Source: Mycolicibacterium sp. CBMA 226 | Lineage (GTDB): Bacteria > Actinomycetota > Actinomycetes > Mycobacteriales > Mycobacteriaceae | Assembly: GCF_009729075.1 (NCBI RefSeq) | Contig: NZ_VTGY01000020.1 | Coordinates: 124,001-188,000, forward strand | Direction: 5' to 3' | Length of the DNA: 64,000 nucleotides | Shown here: piece after piece, positions 18,070 to 26,890 of the stretch | How positions within the stretch are numbered: the stretch's first letter is position 1 | Layout of the letters: every line of letters begins with the position of its first letter | The notes under the pieces: generated by a model | Told to the model about the DNA's origin: nothing | What the model saw: the letters and a program-made list of their open reading frames with translations, nothing else | The model's database searches: none | Translations under genes and position numbers: made by a program

Positions 18070-19872
18070 ATGACACCGGGCAGCGGCCTTTTCCAGATCG
18101 AGGACTGCGTCGACGAATCAGGGGCGGTGACGCTGCCGCCCGGCGCGACGCTGATCGCCTTGATCGACGGAAACGTCGCGCATCTGCCCGACATGGTGGC
18201 ATACCGCTACCTGGACTACTCCGGTGCCGATGCACGGACTTTCGAAGTGACGTGGTCCGAGCTCGGGGTGCGCCTGACGGCCATCGCGGCCCGGGTGCAG
18301 GCCGTCACCGAACGCGGTGATCGAGTTGCCATTATGGCGCCGCAGGGGCTCGACTATGTCGCCGGGTTCTTCGCGGCGATCAAGGCCGGCGCCATCGCGG
18401 TCCCGTTGTTCGCGCCCGAACTGCCGGGTCATGCCGAGCGTTTGGACACCGCGCTGAACGACGCACGGCCGACGGCGATCCTGACGACGACAGCGGCGCT
18501 GCCGGCCGTCACCGCGTTCCTGTCCGCTCATCCGGATGTCGGAGCCCCCGCAGTCATCGCCATCGACGACGTGCCGGACGACGCGGGCGTTTCGTTCGAA
18601 CCCGTCCACCTCGAGATCGACGACGTCTCGCACCTGCAATACACCTCGGGCGCGACCCGGCCGCCCGTCGGCGTGGAGATCACCCATAAAGCCGTGGGCA
18701 CCAACCTGATTCAGATGATCCTTTCCATCGACATGCTGGACCGCAACACGCATGGCGTCAGCTGGCTGCCGCTGTATCACGACATGGGTCTCTCGATGAT
18801 CGGGTTTCCGACGGTATATGGCGGTCACTCGACGTTGATGTCGCCCACCGCGTTCGTCCGCCGGCCGCTGCGTTGGATCAAGGCGTTGTCGGACGGCTCG
18901 AAGGTCGGCCGAGTGGTTACTGCCGCACCGAATTTCGCCTACGAGTGGACGGCGCATCGGGGTGCGCCGAGCCCGGGCGCCGACATCGACCTGGCGAATG
19001 TGGTGATGATCGTCGGTTCGGAGCCGGTCAGCATGGACGCCATCAAGAGCTTCAACTCGGTCTTCGAATCGTATGGACTCCCGAAGACGGCGATCAAGCC
19101 GTCCTATGGCATCGCCGAGGCGACACTTTTCGTCTCCAACATCGCGCCCGACGCGGAGGCGACGGTTCGGTACTTCGACCGCGAGCAGCTTGCGTCGGGC
19201 GCGGCGGTGCCGGTGTCCGAGGACGCACCGGGTGCGGTTGCGCAGGTGGCCTGCGGGCAGCCGGCGAGCAGTCTCTGGGTGGTGTTGGTGGACCCGGTCA
19301 CCGGAGCCGAACAGCCCGATGGCCGGGTCGGTGAAATCTGGTTGCAGGGCAACAACATCGGCCGTGGTTACTGGGGGCTGCCGGAGGAGACCCGAGAGGT
19401 TTTCCACGCTCGGCTGCGCAAGCCCCTGCCGCTGAACAGTCACGCTGACGGCGCCGATGTCTCGGGATCGTGGTTACGCACAGGCGATCTGGGCTTCTAC
19501 CTCGACGGCGAGTTGTACGTGACGGGGCGCTTGGCCGACCTGATCACGATCGGCGGACAGATGCATTATCCGCAGGACATCGAGGCCACCGCCGCTGACG
19601 CGTCACCGCTGGTGCGGCGTGGCTACGTGACGGCATTCACCGTGCCGGCCGACGGTGGCGAACAGCTTGTGATCATCGCCGAACGGGCGTCGGGCACGGC
19701 CCGCCATGATCCGCAGCCGGCGATCGAGGCGGTCCATGCGCTCGCCTCGGAGCGTCACGGCGTGACCGTCGCCGACGTGCGACTGCTGCCCGCCGGCGGC
19801 ATCCCGCGCACCACCAGCGGGAAGCTGGCCCGGCGCGCCTGCCGTGCCGCGTATCTGGGCGGAACCCTTTAG
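18070..19872 (+). CDS. Fatty acyl-AMP ligase (FadD32-like FAAL)
   Basis: 600-residue acyl-adenylate-forming enzyme. Features are the AMP/P-loop signature YTSGATRPPVGVEITH (191-206), SWLPLYHDMGLSMIGFP, SYGIAEATLFVSN, the hinge region WLRTGDLGFYLDGELYVTGR, and C-terminal TTSGK with the adenylation lysine K585. The VPLFAPELPGHAERLD segment and overall order match mycobacterial FAALs, which load fatty acyl-AMP onto a polyketide-synthase carrier protein rather than onto CoA. No polyketide synthase or carrier protein is in the window, so its partner is elsewhere or it acts alone. The ATG at 18070 lies shortly after GCCTAGGCT, a plausible leaderless-type promoter. Confidence 0.87.
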   Translation: MTPGSGLFQIEDCVDESGAVTLPPGATLIALIDGNVAHLPDMVAYRYLDYSGADARTFEVTWSELGVRLTAIAARVQAVTERGDRVAIMAPQGLDYVAGFFAAIKAGAIAVPLFAPELPGHAERLDTALNDARPTAILTTTAALPAVTAFLSAHPDVGAPAVIAIDDVPDDAGVSFEPVHLEIDDVSHLQYTSGATRPPVGVEITHKAVGTNLIQMILSIDMLDRNTHGVSWLPLYHDMGLSMIGFPTVYGGHSTLMSPTAFVRRPLRWIKALSDGSKVGRVVTAAPNFAYEWTAHRGAPSPGADIDLANVVMIVGSEPVSMDAIKSFNSVFESYGLPKTAIKPSYGIAEATLFVSNIAPDAEATVRYFDREQLASGAAVPVSEDAPGAVAQVACGQPASSLWVVLVDPVTGAEQPDGRVGEIWLQGNNIGRGYWGLPEETREVFHARLRKPLPLNSHADGADVSGSWLRTGDLGFYLDGELYVTGRLADLITIGGQMHYPQDIEATAADASPLVRRGYVTAFTVPADGGEQLVIIAERASGTARHDPQPAIEAVHALASERHGVTVADVRLLPAGGIPRTTSGKLARRACRAAYLGGTL

Positions 19873-19967
19873 CCCCGTTCTCTCTCGCGTTCCGCTATGA
19901 ACGGCCTCATAAAGAAGCGGGGGTTACTGCGGTGCTGGGGCGGATTCTGGCTACTCTAGCTTCATCC

Positions 19968-20014
19968 TTGACGGCTGGATATGAAGAAGATCATAATTCG
20001 GATCGTCTGATCCG
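19968..20014 (+). promoter_or_regulatory. Promoter and palindrome before the tetR-SRPBCC-LLM operon
   Basis: TTGACG (19968-19973) and CATAAT (19992-19997) are separated by 18 bases and read as a -35/-10 pair. Immediately downstream, CGGATC (19999-20004) and GATCCG (20009-20014) are perfect inverted repeats around GTCT and would cover the start of transcription. This suggests autoregulation by the TetR encoded 19 bases later. Confidence 0.65.
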
Positions 20015-20032
20015 CCCATCAGGAGTCGCCCG

Positions 20033-20629
20033 ATGCCGCCCGACACCCGCCAGTCGATGGTGCTCGCCGCCGTCGAGCTGCTGCGTGAGCGCGGTGTGGA
20101 CGGTGTCACGCTCGACGATGTACTGAGCCGCAGTGGCGCACCCCGGGGTTCCATCTACCACCACTTTCCTGCTGGGCGTGCCCAGATTATCGACGAGGCC
20201 GCGCAGCTCAGCGGTGATGCGATCTCCCGGCTGATCTCCAAGGCGGCCTCCGGCGGACCTGCGGCAATTGTCGACGCTGTCACAGGTTTCTGGCGAAAGC
20301 TGCTGCGCCAGAATAATTTTGCTGTCGGATGCCCGGTGGTGTCCATCGCCGTCAGCGCCCCGCCGGATTCGGCGCTCGCTCAGCATGCCAATCAGATTTT
20401 CCGGACCTGGCATCAGTTGGTCACCGATTGCCTGGTGGCGGACGGCCTCGACACCGCAGTTGCCCGCCGGCTCGCGACCATGTCGCTCGGTGCCATCGAG
20501 GGTGCGATCACCATGTGCCGGGCCACGTCGAGCCTGCAGCCGCTCGACGACGTGAACGCCGAGCTGAAGCTGTTGCTGGCCGCCCGAACGCTTTTCGCCA
20601 CCGGCGCAAGTACACCGAAGGGACGTTGA
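20033..20629 (+). CDS. TetR-family regulator (LmrA/YxaF-like)
   Basis: 198 residues. The DNA-binding domain reads MVLAAVELLRERGVDGVTL with the recognition helix GAPRGSIYHHFPAGRAQII. The HHFPxGR-type motif and C-terminal half (NNFAVGCPVVSIAV) place it in the LmrA/YxaF-like TetR subgroup. It is first in an operon with an SRPBCC protein (4-base gap) and an LLM oxidoreductase, so it probably represses its own operon through the 19999-20014 palindrome. Confidence 0.87.
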   Translation: MPPDTRQSMVLAAVELLRERGVDGVTLDDVLSRSGAPRGSIYHHFPAGRAQIIDEAAQLSGDAISRLISKAASGGPAAIVDAVTGFWRKLLRQNNFAVGCPVVSIAVSAPPDSALAQHANQIFRTWHQLVTDCLVADGLDTAVARRLATMSLGAIEGAITMCRATSSLQPLDDVNAELKLLLAARTLFATGASTPKGR

Positions 20630-20633
20630 AATC

Positions 20634-21140
20634 ATGGAGTGGACCGGTGCGGTGTATGCCGACGCCCCGACCGTCGAGGTTTCGACGTGGATCGACGCGG
20701 CCGTGGCGCGGGTCTGGGAACTGGCCTCGGACATCACGGTGATGCCCGAGTGCAGCCCGGAGTTGCAGCGGGTCGAGTGGCTCGCGGGCTGCGACAAACC
20801 TTGTCTCGGTGCCCGATTCGTCGGCCACAACAGTCACCCCGCGCTTGGGACCTGGTCGACCGAGTGCGAGATCGTCGAGTACGAACCCCAGCACGTGATG
20901 GCCTGGGCGATCGGCGATGCCGGCAATCCGACCGCAACCTGGCGTCTGAGCCTCAGCCCCGAGGGCACCGGGACCCGGCTGGCGGAATGGGTTCAGATGG
21001 GACCCGCGCCCTCGGGCTTGTCGCTGGCGATCGCCCGCATGCCGGACAAGGAGCAGAAGATCGTCTTCAATCGGCTCCGCGAATTCGAGTCCGGTATGCA
21101 GTGCGTCCTGGCGCACATCAAGCAGCGAGCCGAAAGCTGA
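20634..21140 (+). CDS. SRPBCC-family (polyketide cyclase/dehydrase-like) protein
   Basis: 168 residues with the START/SRPBCC pattern: VEVSTWIDAAVARVWELASD at the N-terminus, MPECSPELQRVEW, ARFVGHNSH, and a C-terminal amphipathic helix REFESGMQCVLAHIK. These proteins bind hydrophobic ligands in a deep cavity and act as carriers or cyclases. It lies between a TetR gene and an LLM oxidoreductase; its stop overlaps the next start by one base (TGATG), so the products are probably made together. It may present a hydrophobic substrate to the neighbouring oxidoreductase; this is inference. Confidence 0.82.
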   Translation: MEWTGAVYADAPTVEVSTWIDAAVARVWELASDITVMPECSPELQRVEWLAGCDKPCLGARFVGHNSHPALGTWSTECEIVEYEPQHVMAWAIGDAGNPTATWRLSLSPEGTGTRLAEWVQMGPAPSGLSLAIARMPDKEQKIVFNRLREFESGMQCVLAHIKQRAES

Positions 21141-22192
21141 TGCGCGCGGCGACAACGGTCGAGGCCGACAGTCTCGGAAACTGGAAGTACCAGCGGATTT
21201 TCGTCTCGGAGGCCGAGAAACTGGGTCTCGACATCTGTTGGGTCGCCGAGGCGTGGGGATCCGACGCGCCCTCGGCCCTGGGTTACTATGCCGCATGTAC
21301 GGAGCGGATGCTGTTGGGATCAGGCATCATTCAGCTCGGCACCCGCACACCCGTGGCCATCGCTCAAGCCGCGATCACGCTGTCCAACTTGTCGGAAGGG
21401 CGCTTCCTCCTGGGCCTGGGCGCATCGGGACCGCAGGTCATCGAAGGACTGCACGGCGTTCCGTTCGACAAGCCGCTGGGCCGGATGCGGGAGACCATCG
21501 ACATCATCCGCCAAGCGGTCGCGGGGGAGCGAGTCTCCTACAGCGGCAAGCAGTTCCACATCCCGCTGCCGGGCGGCGACGTGAAACCGATGCGGCTGTC
21601 GATGCGGGCGGAGCACCAAATCCCGCTGTACATCGCCAGTCTCACGCCCGCGATGCTGCGGCTGACCGGCGAGGTCGCCGACGGCTGGCTCGGCACCAGC
21701 TTCGTGCCCGAAGGTGCCGACGACGCCTACTTCGCCCATCTCGACGACGGCCTCGCCCGCTCCGGACGGCGCCGCGCCGATCTGGACATCTGCCAGGGCG
21801 CCGAGGTGTCCTTTGCCCGCGACGAGGCGCACCTGAAGACGCTGATCGACGCCCGGAAGTCGGAGTTGGCGTTCAGTCTGGGTGGAATGGGTTCGGCCTC
21901 GACCAATTTCTACAATCAGGCCTACAGCCGGCAAGGCTGGGCCGAGGTTGCGGCCGCGGTCCGGGACCGCTGGCAGTCCGGCGACCGTACGGGCGCGGCG
22001 GCGCTGATCACCGACGAGATGATCCTGGCCACCACTTTGATCGGCACCGCGGACATGGTGCGCGACCGCCTGCAGGTGTGGTGCGACGCCGGCGTCGACA
22101 CCGTCCGCATCTACCCGGCGGGCGACACCCTCGAAGAACGGTTCGCCACCCTCGGTGAGGCGATCGACCTGGTGCATTCGATCACCCGGTAG
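21140..22192 (+). CDS. LLM-class oxidoreductase, probably F420-dependent
   Basis: 350 residues from the ATG at 21140, overlapping the SRPBCC stop. It has LGLDICWVAEAWGSDAPSAL, RMLLGSGIIQLGTRTPVAIA, LSEGRFLLGLGASGPQVIEG (the glycine-rich F420/FMN loop) and PLYIASLTPAMLRLTGEVADGWLG in separated segments. This subgroup is typical of mycobacterial F420-dependent LLM oxidoreductases. The open frame extends upstream to 20639 but that part overlaps the SRPBCC gene and has no homology. Its operon partners suggest redox chemistry on a hydrophobic, perhaps aromatic or steroid, compound. Confidence 0.85.
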   Translation: MRAATTVEADSLGNWKYQRIFVSEAEKLGLDICWVAEAWGSDAPSALGYYAACTERMLLGSGIIQLGTRTPVAIAQAAITLSNLSEGRFLLGLGASGPQVIEGLHGVPFDKPLGRMRETIDIIRQAVAGERVSYSGKQFHIPLPGGDVKPMRLSMRAEHQIPLYIASLTPAMLRLTGEVADGWLGTSFVPEGADDAYFAHLDDGLARSGRRRADLDICQGAEVSFARDEAHLKTLIDARKSELAFSLGGMGSASTNFYNQAYSRQGWAEVAAAVRDRWQSGDRTGAAALITDEMILATTLIGTADMVRDRLQVWCDAGVDTVRIYPAGDTLEERFATLGEAIDLVHSITR

Positions 22193-22205
22193 TCCGCACC
22201 GCCGG

Positions 22206-24536
22206 CTACGTGTACGCGACGTGCACCCGGTGAATGCGTCCTTCGAACGGGAACGGCGCGCGTTCGCGGTAGTCCATCGATACCGGTGAGCCCAGGCAGG
22301 TGCCGATGTCGAGGCAGTCGTTCGCGGTGAACAGCAGCGGGGCGCTGATCGAAACCTGGCCGGCGGCCACTGTCTCGCCGTCGACGGCGACGGTGATGTC
22401 CAGCGGGCCGCCGGGCCGTGGCTCGGCGTACTGGGTCGTCACCGTGATGGTGTGGCGACCGGGCGGGATGGCGGCTGCGGACTGAATCTTGGTGCGCTGC
22501 AGGATGAACAGGTTGTACTCGTAGCGAATGTGGCCGTCCTCGAGGTAGCAGGTCAGGCCACCTGCGCCGCTGCCCAGGGCGTACAGCACGCCGGACGCGT
22601 TCTCCGGGACATCGGCGTCGATGGTCACCACGTTGTTCTTGTTGCCCAGGGCGGGCGCGCAGAACTCGGGCATGCGGATCATGTCGCCGGAGAACTCCCA
22701 TTCCCGGAACGGCGGCGCGATCCGCAATTCCGGGTGGTACACGGGAACCCACAGCCCGCCACCGATTGGCAGCACGGCGTTTCGGGCCGCTTCGATGGCG
22801 AACATCTCCCGCATCTGTGCGAGCTTCTCCGGCTGGTCGGCGGCCAGGTCCTTGGCCTGCGACCAGTCTTCGTCCAGGTTGTGCAGCTCCCACACATCCA
22901 AATCTGGCGTCCAGGTCGCGATGCCCGGTGGTTGCCCCGGGACCCACGGCAACCGCGGGCCGCGCGCCGACGCCATCCAGCCGTCGTGGTAGATGGCTCG
23001 GCTACCCATGATCTCGAAATACTGAGTCTTCTTGCCACCCGGCGCATTTCGGTCTGCCAAGGTGCGGGCGAAGCTGGCGCCGGCAAGCGGCATCTGCGGT
23101 TCGCCGTAAACCGTGCGCGGCGGCTCGATGCCGACCACTTCGTAGATCGTCGGCACGACGTCGTTGCAGTGCAGGAAGTTGTCACGTGGCACGGCGTCGG
23201 CAGCGATCTTCGCCGGCCAGCGCACCGCCAGAGGATTGCGCGTCCCGCCGAGATCTGAGGCCAGCAGCTTCATGCCCTTGTATGGTGTGCTGCCGGCCCA
23301 GGCCCAGCCCGCGTGGTACTGATTGTCGACCAGGGGAGAACCGAGGGCGTCCAGCCCGCCGAGTTCGTCGAGGGCGTCGATGTGCTGACGGACGGTGGTC
23401 GGAATTCCGTTCTGCGCCAACAGCTCCGAGATGGTGCCGTTCTGGCCTTCACCCGAGGAGCCGTTGTCGCCCCAGATGTACAAGAACAGCGTGTTGTCGG
23501 CGTAACCCAGTGCCTCGAGTTCGTCCGCGATCCGGCCGACCTGGACGTCGACATGCTCAGCATAACCGGCGGCGACCTCCATCAGGCGGCGCTGGAACGG
23601 CTTTTCGTCGTCCGGGATGTCATCCCACGCCGGTAGCGTCTCGTCGCGCTCGGTGAGCGCACAGTCCTGCGGGATCCAGCCCTTGTCCTTGGCTCGCTCG
23701 AATACCCGCTCGCGGTAGGCATCCCAGCCGTCGTCGAACTTGCCCGCGTACTTGTCCGCCCACTCTTTCATGATGTGGTGGGGGCCGTGCAGGCAGCCGC
23801 TGGCCCAGTACATGAAGAACGGCTTGTCGGCATTGAAGGCCTTGTGCCGGCGCAGCCAGGAGATGGCGTCGTCGGCGAGATCTTCGGACAGGTGGTAGCC
23901 CTCTTCGGCGGTCTTCGGCGGGGCGGCGACGGTGGTGTTGCGCACCAGGTTCGGCTCGTACTGCGACGCCTCACCGGCGAGGAATCCGTAGAAGTACTCG
24001 AAACCCAAACCGGTGGGCCAGTTTTCGAACGGGCCGGCTGCGGTGGTTTCCTCTGCCGGGGTGTTGTGCCACTTGCCGAACGCCGACGTCGCGTAGCCGT
24101 ACTGCTTGAGCACCTCGGCGACCGTGGCGCTGGACCGCGGAATCTTGCCCGCGTAGCCGTCCCAGTCATTGGCGAGTTCGGCGATCTGGCCGTTGCCGAT
24201 CTCGTGATGGTTACGTCCCGTCAACAACGAGGCCCGCGTCGGCGAGCACATCGCGGTGGTGTGAAACCTGTTGTACGAGACGCCTTCAGCACAGATCCGG
24301 TCCAGCGTCGAGGTGGTCACCTCACCACCCAACGTCGACGGCAGACCCGGGCCGGCGTCGTCGATCAGGACGATGACGATGTTGGGGGAGTCGTCGTGCA
24401 GACGCTTGGGGACCGTGCGCGGCTGGTACGTCGACTCCTGCAGCGTCCGGCCGGCAATACTGCCGGACGGAACCGGAGGGAATGGCAACACGCCACCGTT
24501 CGGCAGTACCGGCGCCACCATACTCGTGTCAGACAA
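22206..24536 (-). CDS. Arylsulfatase (formylglycine type)
   Basis: 776-residue sulfatase that hydrolyses sulfate esters. The sulfatase signature is CSPTRASLLTGR, with C97 the residue converted to formylglycine and P99/R101 in the required C-x-P-x-R positions. Upstream, IVIVLIDDAG (53-62) supplies metal-binding aspartates; FGKWH is the second metal/substrate motif; IWGDNGSS is the third. A C-terminal beta-rich extension, roughly the last 130 residues, is larger than in minimal arylsulfatases. No signal peptide is evident, so it is probably cytoplasmic. It converges with the LLM gene and precedes two oxidoreductive genes on its strand. It may release sulfate for sulfur supply or deprotect a sulfated aromatic or steroid. 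Confidence 0.93.
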   Translation of the reverse strand: MSDTSMVAPVLPNGGVLPFPPVPSGSIAGRTLQESTYQPRTVPKRLHDDSPNIVIVLIDDAGPGLPSTLGGEVTTSTLDRICAEGVSYNRFHTTAMCSPTRASLLTGRNHHEIGNGQIAELANDWDGYAGKIPRSSATVAEVLKQYGYATSAFGKWHNTPAEETTAAGPFENWPTGLGFEYFYGFLAGEASQYEPNLVRNTTVAAPPKTAEEGYHLSEDLADDAISWLRRHKAFNADKPFFMYWASGCLHGPHHIMKEWADKYAGKFDDGWDAYRERVFERAKDKGWIPQDCALTERDETLPAWDDIPDDEKPFQRRLMEVAAGYAEHVDVQVGRIADELEALGYADNTLFLYIWGDNGSSGEGQNGTISELLAQNGIPTTVRQHIDALDELGGLDALGSPLVDNQYHAGWAWAGSTPYKGMKLLASDLGGTRNPLAVRWPAKIAADAVPRDNFLHCNDVVPTIYEVVGIEPPRTVYGEPQMPLAGASFARTLADRNAPGGKKTQYFEIMGSRAIYHDGWMASARGPRLPWVPGQPPGIATWTPDLDVWELHNLDEDWSQAKDLAADQPEKLAQMREMFAIEAARNAVLPIGGGLWVPVYHPELRIAPPFREWEFSGDMIRMPEFCAPALGNKNNVVTIDADVPENASGVLYALGSGAGGLTCYLEDGHIRYEYNLFILQRTKIQSAAAIPPGRHTITVTTQYAEPRPGGPLDITVAVDGETVAAGQVSISAPLLFTANDCLDIGTCLGSPVSMDYRERAPFPFEGRIHRVHVAYT

Positions 24537-24647
24537 CTCGACCCCTCTTTCTGCTGATGCTGCAAGAGACTGTTCCCGAATCCGGGGTCTACTGTGCCGT
24601 ACAGCGCTGACGGCCGCGTCAGCGGGGGAGATCTCCGCCGATCCGGG

Positions 24648-25766
24648 TCAAGCCCGGTAACCGTCCAGGAAGCCGGTGAGTCCCGACGGGGTGTGCGGTC
24701 CGATGGCGATCTGTTCGACCACACCGATCCCGGTGCGCTCGCCCATGGTCGCCTTGACGACGTTCTGCAGATGCAGCGAAGTGAAATCGGTGGGGTTGAA
24801 ATCGTCCAAACGGATTGATTCCCGGCCGATCTCGTATTGGCCGTGATTGGACCCGTGCCCCCAATGCGGATGCCAGTAGCCGATGCCGCGCATCCGGAAC
24901 GTGTAGAGCTTCTCCAGTTCGATGTGGGTCTCACCCTCGACGGGATCGGTGAACCACAGGTGCGCCCGCCGGATCTCGCGCCGGCCAGGCTCCCAGTCGA
25001 GCTCATAGCCGACGTTGTAGCACTCGCGCACCCCGACCCGACTGCACGGTGACGCGGCCGCTGGCAGCGGGTCCAGGACGGCGGCCGTCTCCAGCCACCG
25101 GCGTCCGTCCTCGTGCTCGTGGAACGCGTAATGGGTGAATCGATCCGCGAAATGCAATGGTGCCCAGAGCCAGAAGACCTGGAATGGCATGGGCTGCCGC
25201 AGCAGGGCGAGCTGTTCGCCGACGGGCCGGACGCCCCAGGACCGATCCCGGGTGCCCGGCACGTCACCGGCCCTGACCGTCAGCTCGTCGCCGTCGACGG
25301 TAATCGTGCCTTCCCAGGACCCCCATTGGGTGAGCCTGGTGTGGTCGGTGAGCACGATGCCTTCGGCTGTGCGTCGCTGCTGACGCGGCTCTTCGAGGGC
25401 CACGGTCGTGGCCCGGAACGTCAGGTCGCAGACGATGTTCTGCTCGTTGGGCTCGACGATGTAGCGGATGGTGCGCATCGGCTCGACGACTTCGATGCGG
25501 AACGGCCCGATGGTGGCCGACCGGTCGAGAGGCATCGCCCCCGAAGCGAAGACCGAGTGTTCGACACCGTCTTTCACGATGCTGAAGGCGGCATCGATGA
25601 TCCCGCGAACCGGGTAGTGCCCCATGGCCGCGCCGAAGTAGAAATCGCCGTCGCGCTGGTGGCCGTTGAACCAGTAGCGGTCGTAGTGGTTGGGGTCGCC
25701 GCTGGCCGGGACGCCGACCGGGTCGGCCGAGGAGTGAATCGGGTAGTCGTCAAAGGGCGTCAGCAT
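24648..25766 (-). CDS. Hydratase/lipocalin-like protein (DUF7064/7065 type)
   Basis: 372 residues; no catalytic motif that I can name with certainty. The sequence is beta-rich with many Trp, Tyr and His residues (HYDRYWFNGHQRDGDFYFGAA; HYAFHEHEDGRRW; YWHPHWGHGSNHGQYEIG). It resembles the two-domain lipocalin-like carotenoid/hydroxyneurosporene hydratase-related proteins often found beside degradation genes in actinobacteria. It is located 111 bases upstream of the sulfatase start on the same strand and 7 bases after an NADP oxidoreductase gene. It may act on a hydrophobic substrate of the cluster. Family assignment is tentative. Confidence 0.6.
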   Translation of the reverse strand: MLTPFDDYPIHSSADPVGVPASGDPNHYDRYWFNGHQRDGDFYFGAAMGHYPVRGIIDAAFSIVKDGVEHSVFASGAMPLDRSATIGPFRIEVVEPMRTIRYIVEPNEQNIVCDLTFRATTVALEEPRQQRRTAEGIVLTDHTRLTQWGSWEGTITVDGDELTVRAGDVPGTRDRSWGVRPVGEQLALLRQPMPFQVFWLWAPLHFADRFTHYAFHEHEDGRRWLETAAVLDPLPAAASPCSRVGVRECYNVGYELDWEPGRREIRRAHLWFTDPVEGETHIELEKLYTFRMRGIGYWHPHWGHGSNHGQYEIGRESIRLDDFNPTDFTSLHLQNVVKATMGERTGIGVVEQIAIGPHTPSGLTGFLDGYRA

Positions 25767-25773
25767 GGTGGCG

Positions 25774-26787
25774 TCATTGCCCCGGTTCGCTGATCTTCAC
25801 CAGCATCTTGCCGATGTTCGCCCCGGTGAACAGGCCATTGAGCGCGTCGATACTGGATTCCAGTCCCTCGTAGACGGTTTCGCGATGCACCAGCAGACCC
25901 TGCCGTTCCCAGCTGCTCAGCGCGGCGAATGCCTCGTCGAAGCGCGCCCATTCTTCGAGCGCGATGAAGCCCTGCATCGTCGAGGCGGTCGAGAGCAGGT
26001 TCACGTAATTGGACGGGCCCGGATGATGGCCGGTGAGGTACGTGGTGATGATGCCGCACATAACGACGCGCGCTCGGTGGGCGAGATGGCCCAGCACGGC
26101 ATTGAGGATGTCGCCGCCGACGTTGTCGAAGTAGACGTTGATCCCACCCGGGCATGCCGCTCTCAGCGCAGCTGGGAAGTCATCGGCCTTGTAATCGACG
26201 CAGGCGTCGAACCCGAATTCCTCGACCACGACACGGCACTTCTCCGGACCGCCCGCGATGCCGACGACCCGCGCGCCGGCGATCTTGGCAATCTGGCCGG
26301 CTACCGAGCCGGTGGCACCCGCCGCAGCGGAGACGACGACCGTCTCACCAGGTTGCGGCTTGCCGACGCCCGTCATGCCGAAGTAGGCGGTCGCCCCGGT
26401 CGGTCCGTATATCGACATCACCGCGAGAGGATCGGTGTACCCGACGACCGGCGTGCTGAACAGGTCGTCGCGGATGATCGCGTAGTCCTGCAGTCCGGTC
26501 AAGGTGGTGACCAGATCACCGACTTTGTATGCGTCACAGCGTGATTCGACCACCTCGCCGATACCGGCCACGCGTACCACCTCACCCAGTTCCAGTGCCG
26601 GGAGGTAACCGGGTTCGCCGTCCAACCAGGTCCGGGCCGCGGCATCGATGCCGACGTAGGTCGTCCGCAGCAGTGCCTCGCCTTCGACGGGCACCGGCGC
26701 AGGCACCGTCACCATCTCGGTGTCGTCGGGGGAGACCAGCCCGTTGGGGCGGCGACGCAGCAGGATCTGACGGTTGTCTCGGTTCAT
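25774..26787 (-). CDS. NADP-dependent MDR oxidoreductase (zinc-independent)
   Basis: 337 residues from the ATG at 26787; the open frame runs further to 26952 but that part lies in the neighbouring regulator gene. It belongs to the leukotriene B4 dehydrogenase/YncB-like MDR branch: GEALLRTTYVGIDAAARTWL, SIYGPTGATAYFGMTGVG, then the Rossmann motif VVVSAAAGATGSVAGQIAK. The cysteine zinc ligands of alcohol dehydrogenases are missing, so it likely reduces alkenals, enones or quinones with NADPH. It is divergent from a TetR gene (103 bases) and leads the leftward group with the lipocalin-like protein and sulfatase. Confidence 0.88.
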   Translation of the reverse strand: MNRDNRQILLRRRPNGLVSPDDTEMVTVPAPVPVEGEALLRTTYVGIDAAARTWLDGEPGYLPALELGEVVRVAGIGEVVESRCDAYKVGDLVTTLTGLQDYAIIRDDLFSTPVVGYTDPLAVMSIYGPTGATAYFGMTGVGKPQPGETVVVSAAAGATGSVAGQIAKIAGARVVGIAGGPEKCRVVVEEFGFDACVDYKADDFPAALRAACPGGINVYFDNVGGDILNAVLGHLAHRARVVMCGIITTYLTGHHPGPSNYVNLLSTASTMQGFIALEEWARFDEAFAALSSWERQGLLVHRETVYEGLESSIDALNGLFTGANIGKMLVKISEPGQ

Positions 26788-26890
26788 CGTGTCGTTTCTG
26801 TGTTGTACCGGCGAATTTTCAAATTGATTATTAAAAGTCGCCTCGGTTATCGTCAACCCCGAATGTGGAAGTGGTCGCCAGGAGAGCCAG

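Noticed and set aside
20639..21139. N-terminal extension of the LLM protein (517 residues in total)
   Set aside because: This part overlaps the SRPBCC gene in another frame and shows no family similarity; the ATG at 21140 fits.
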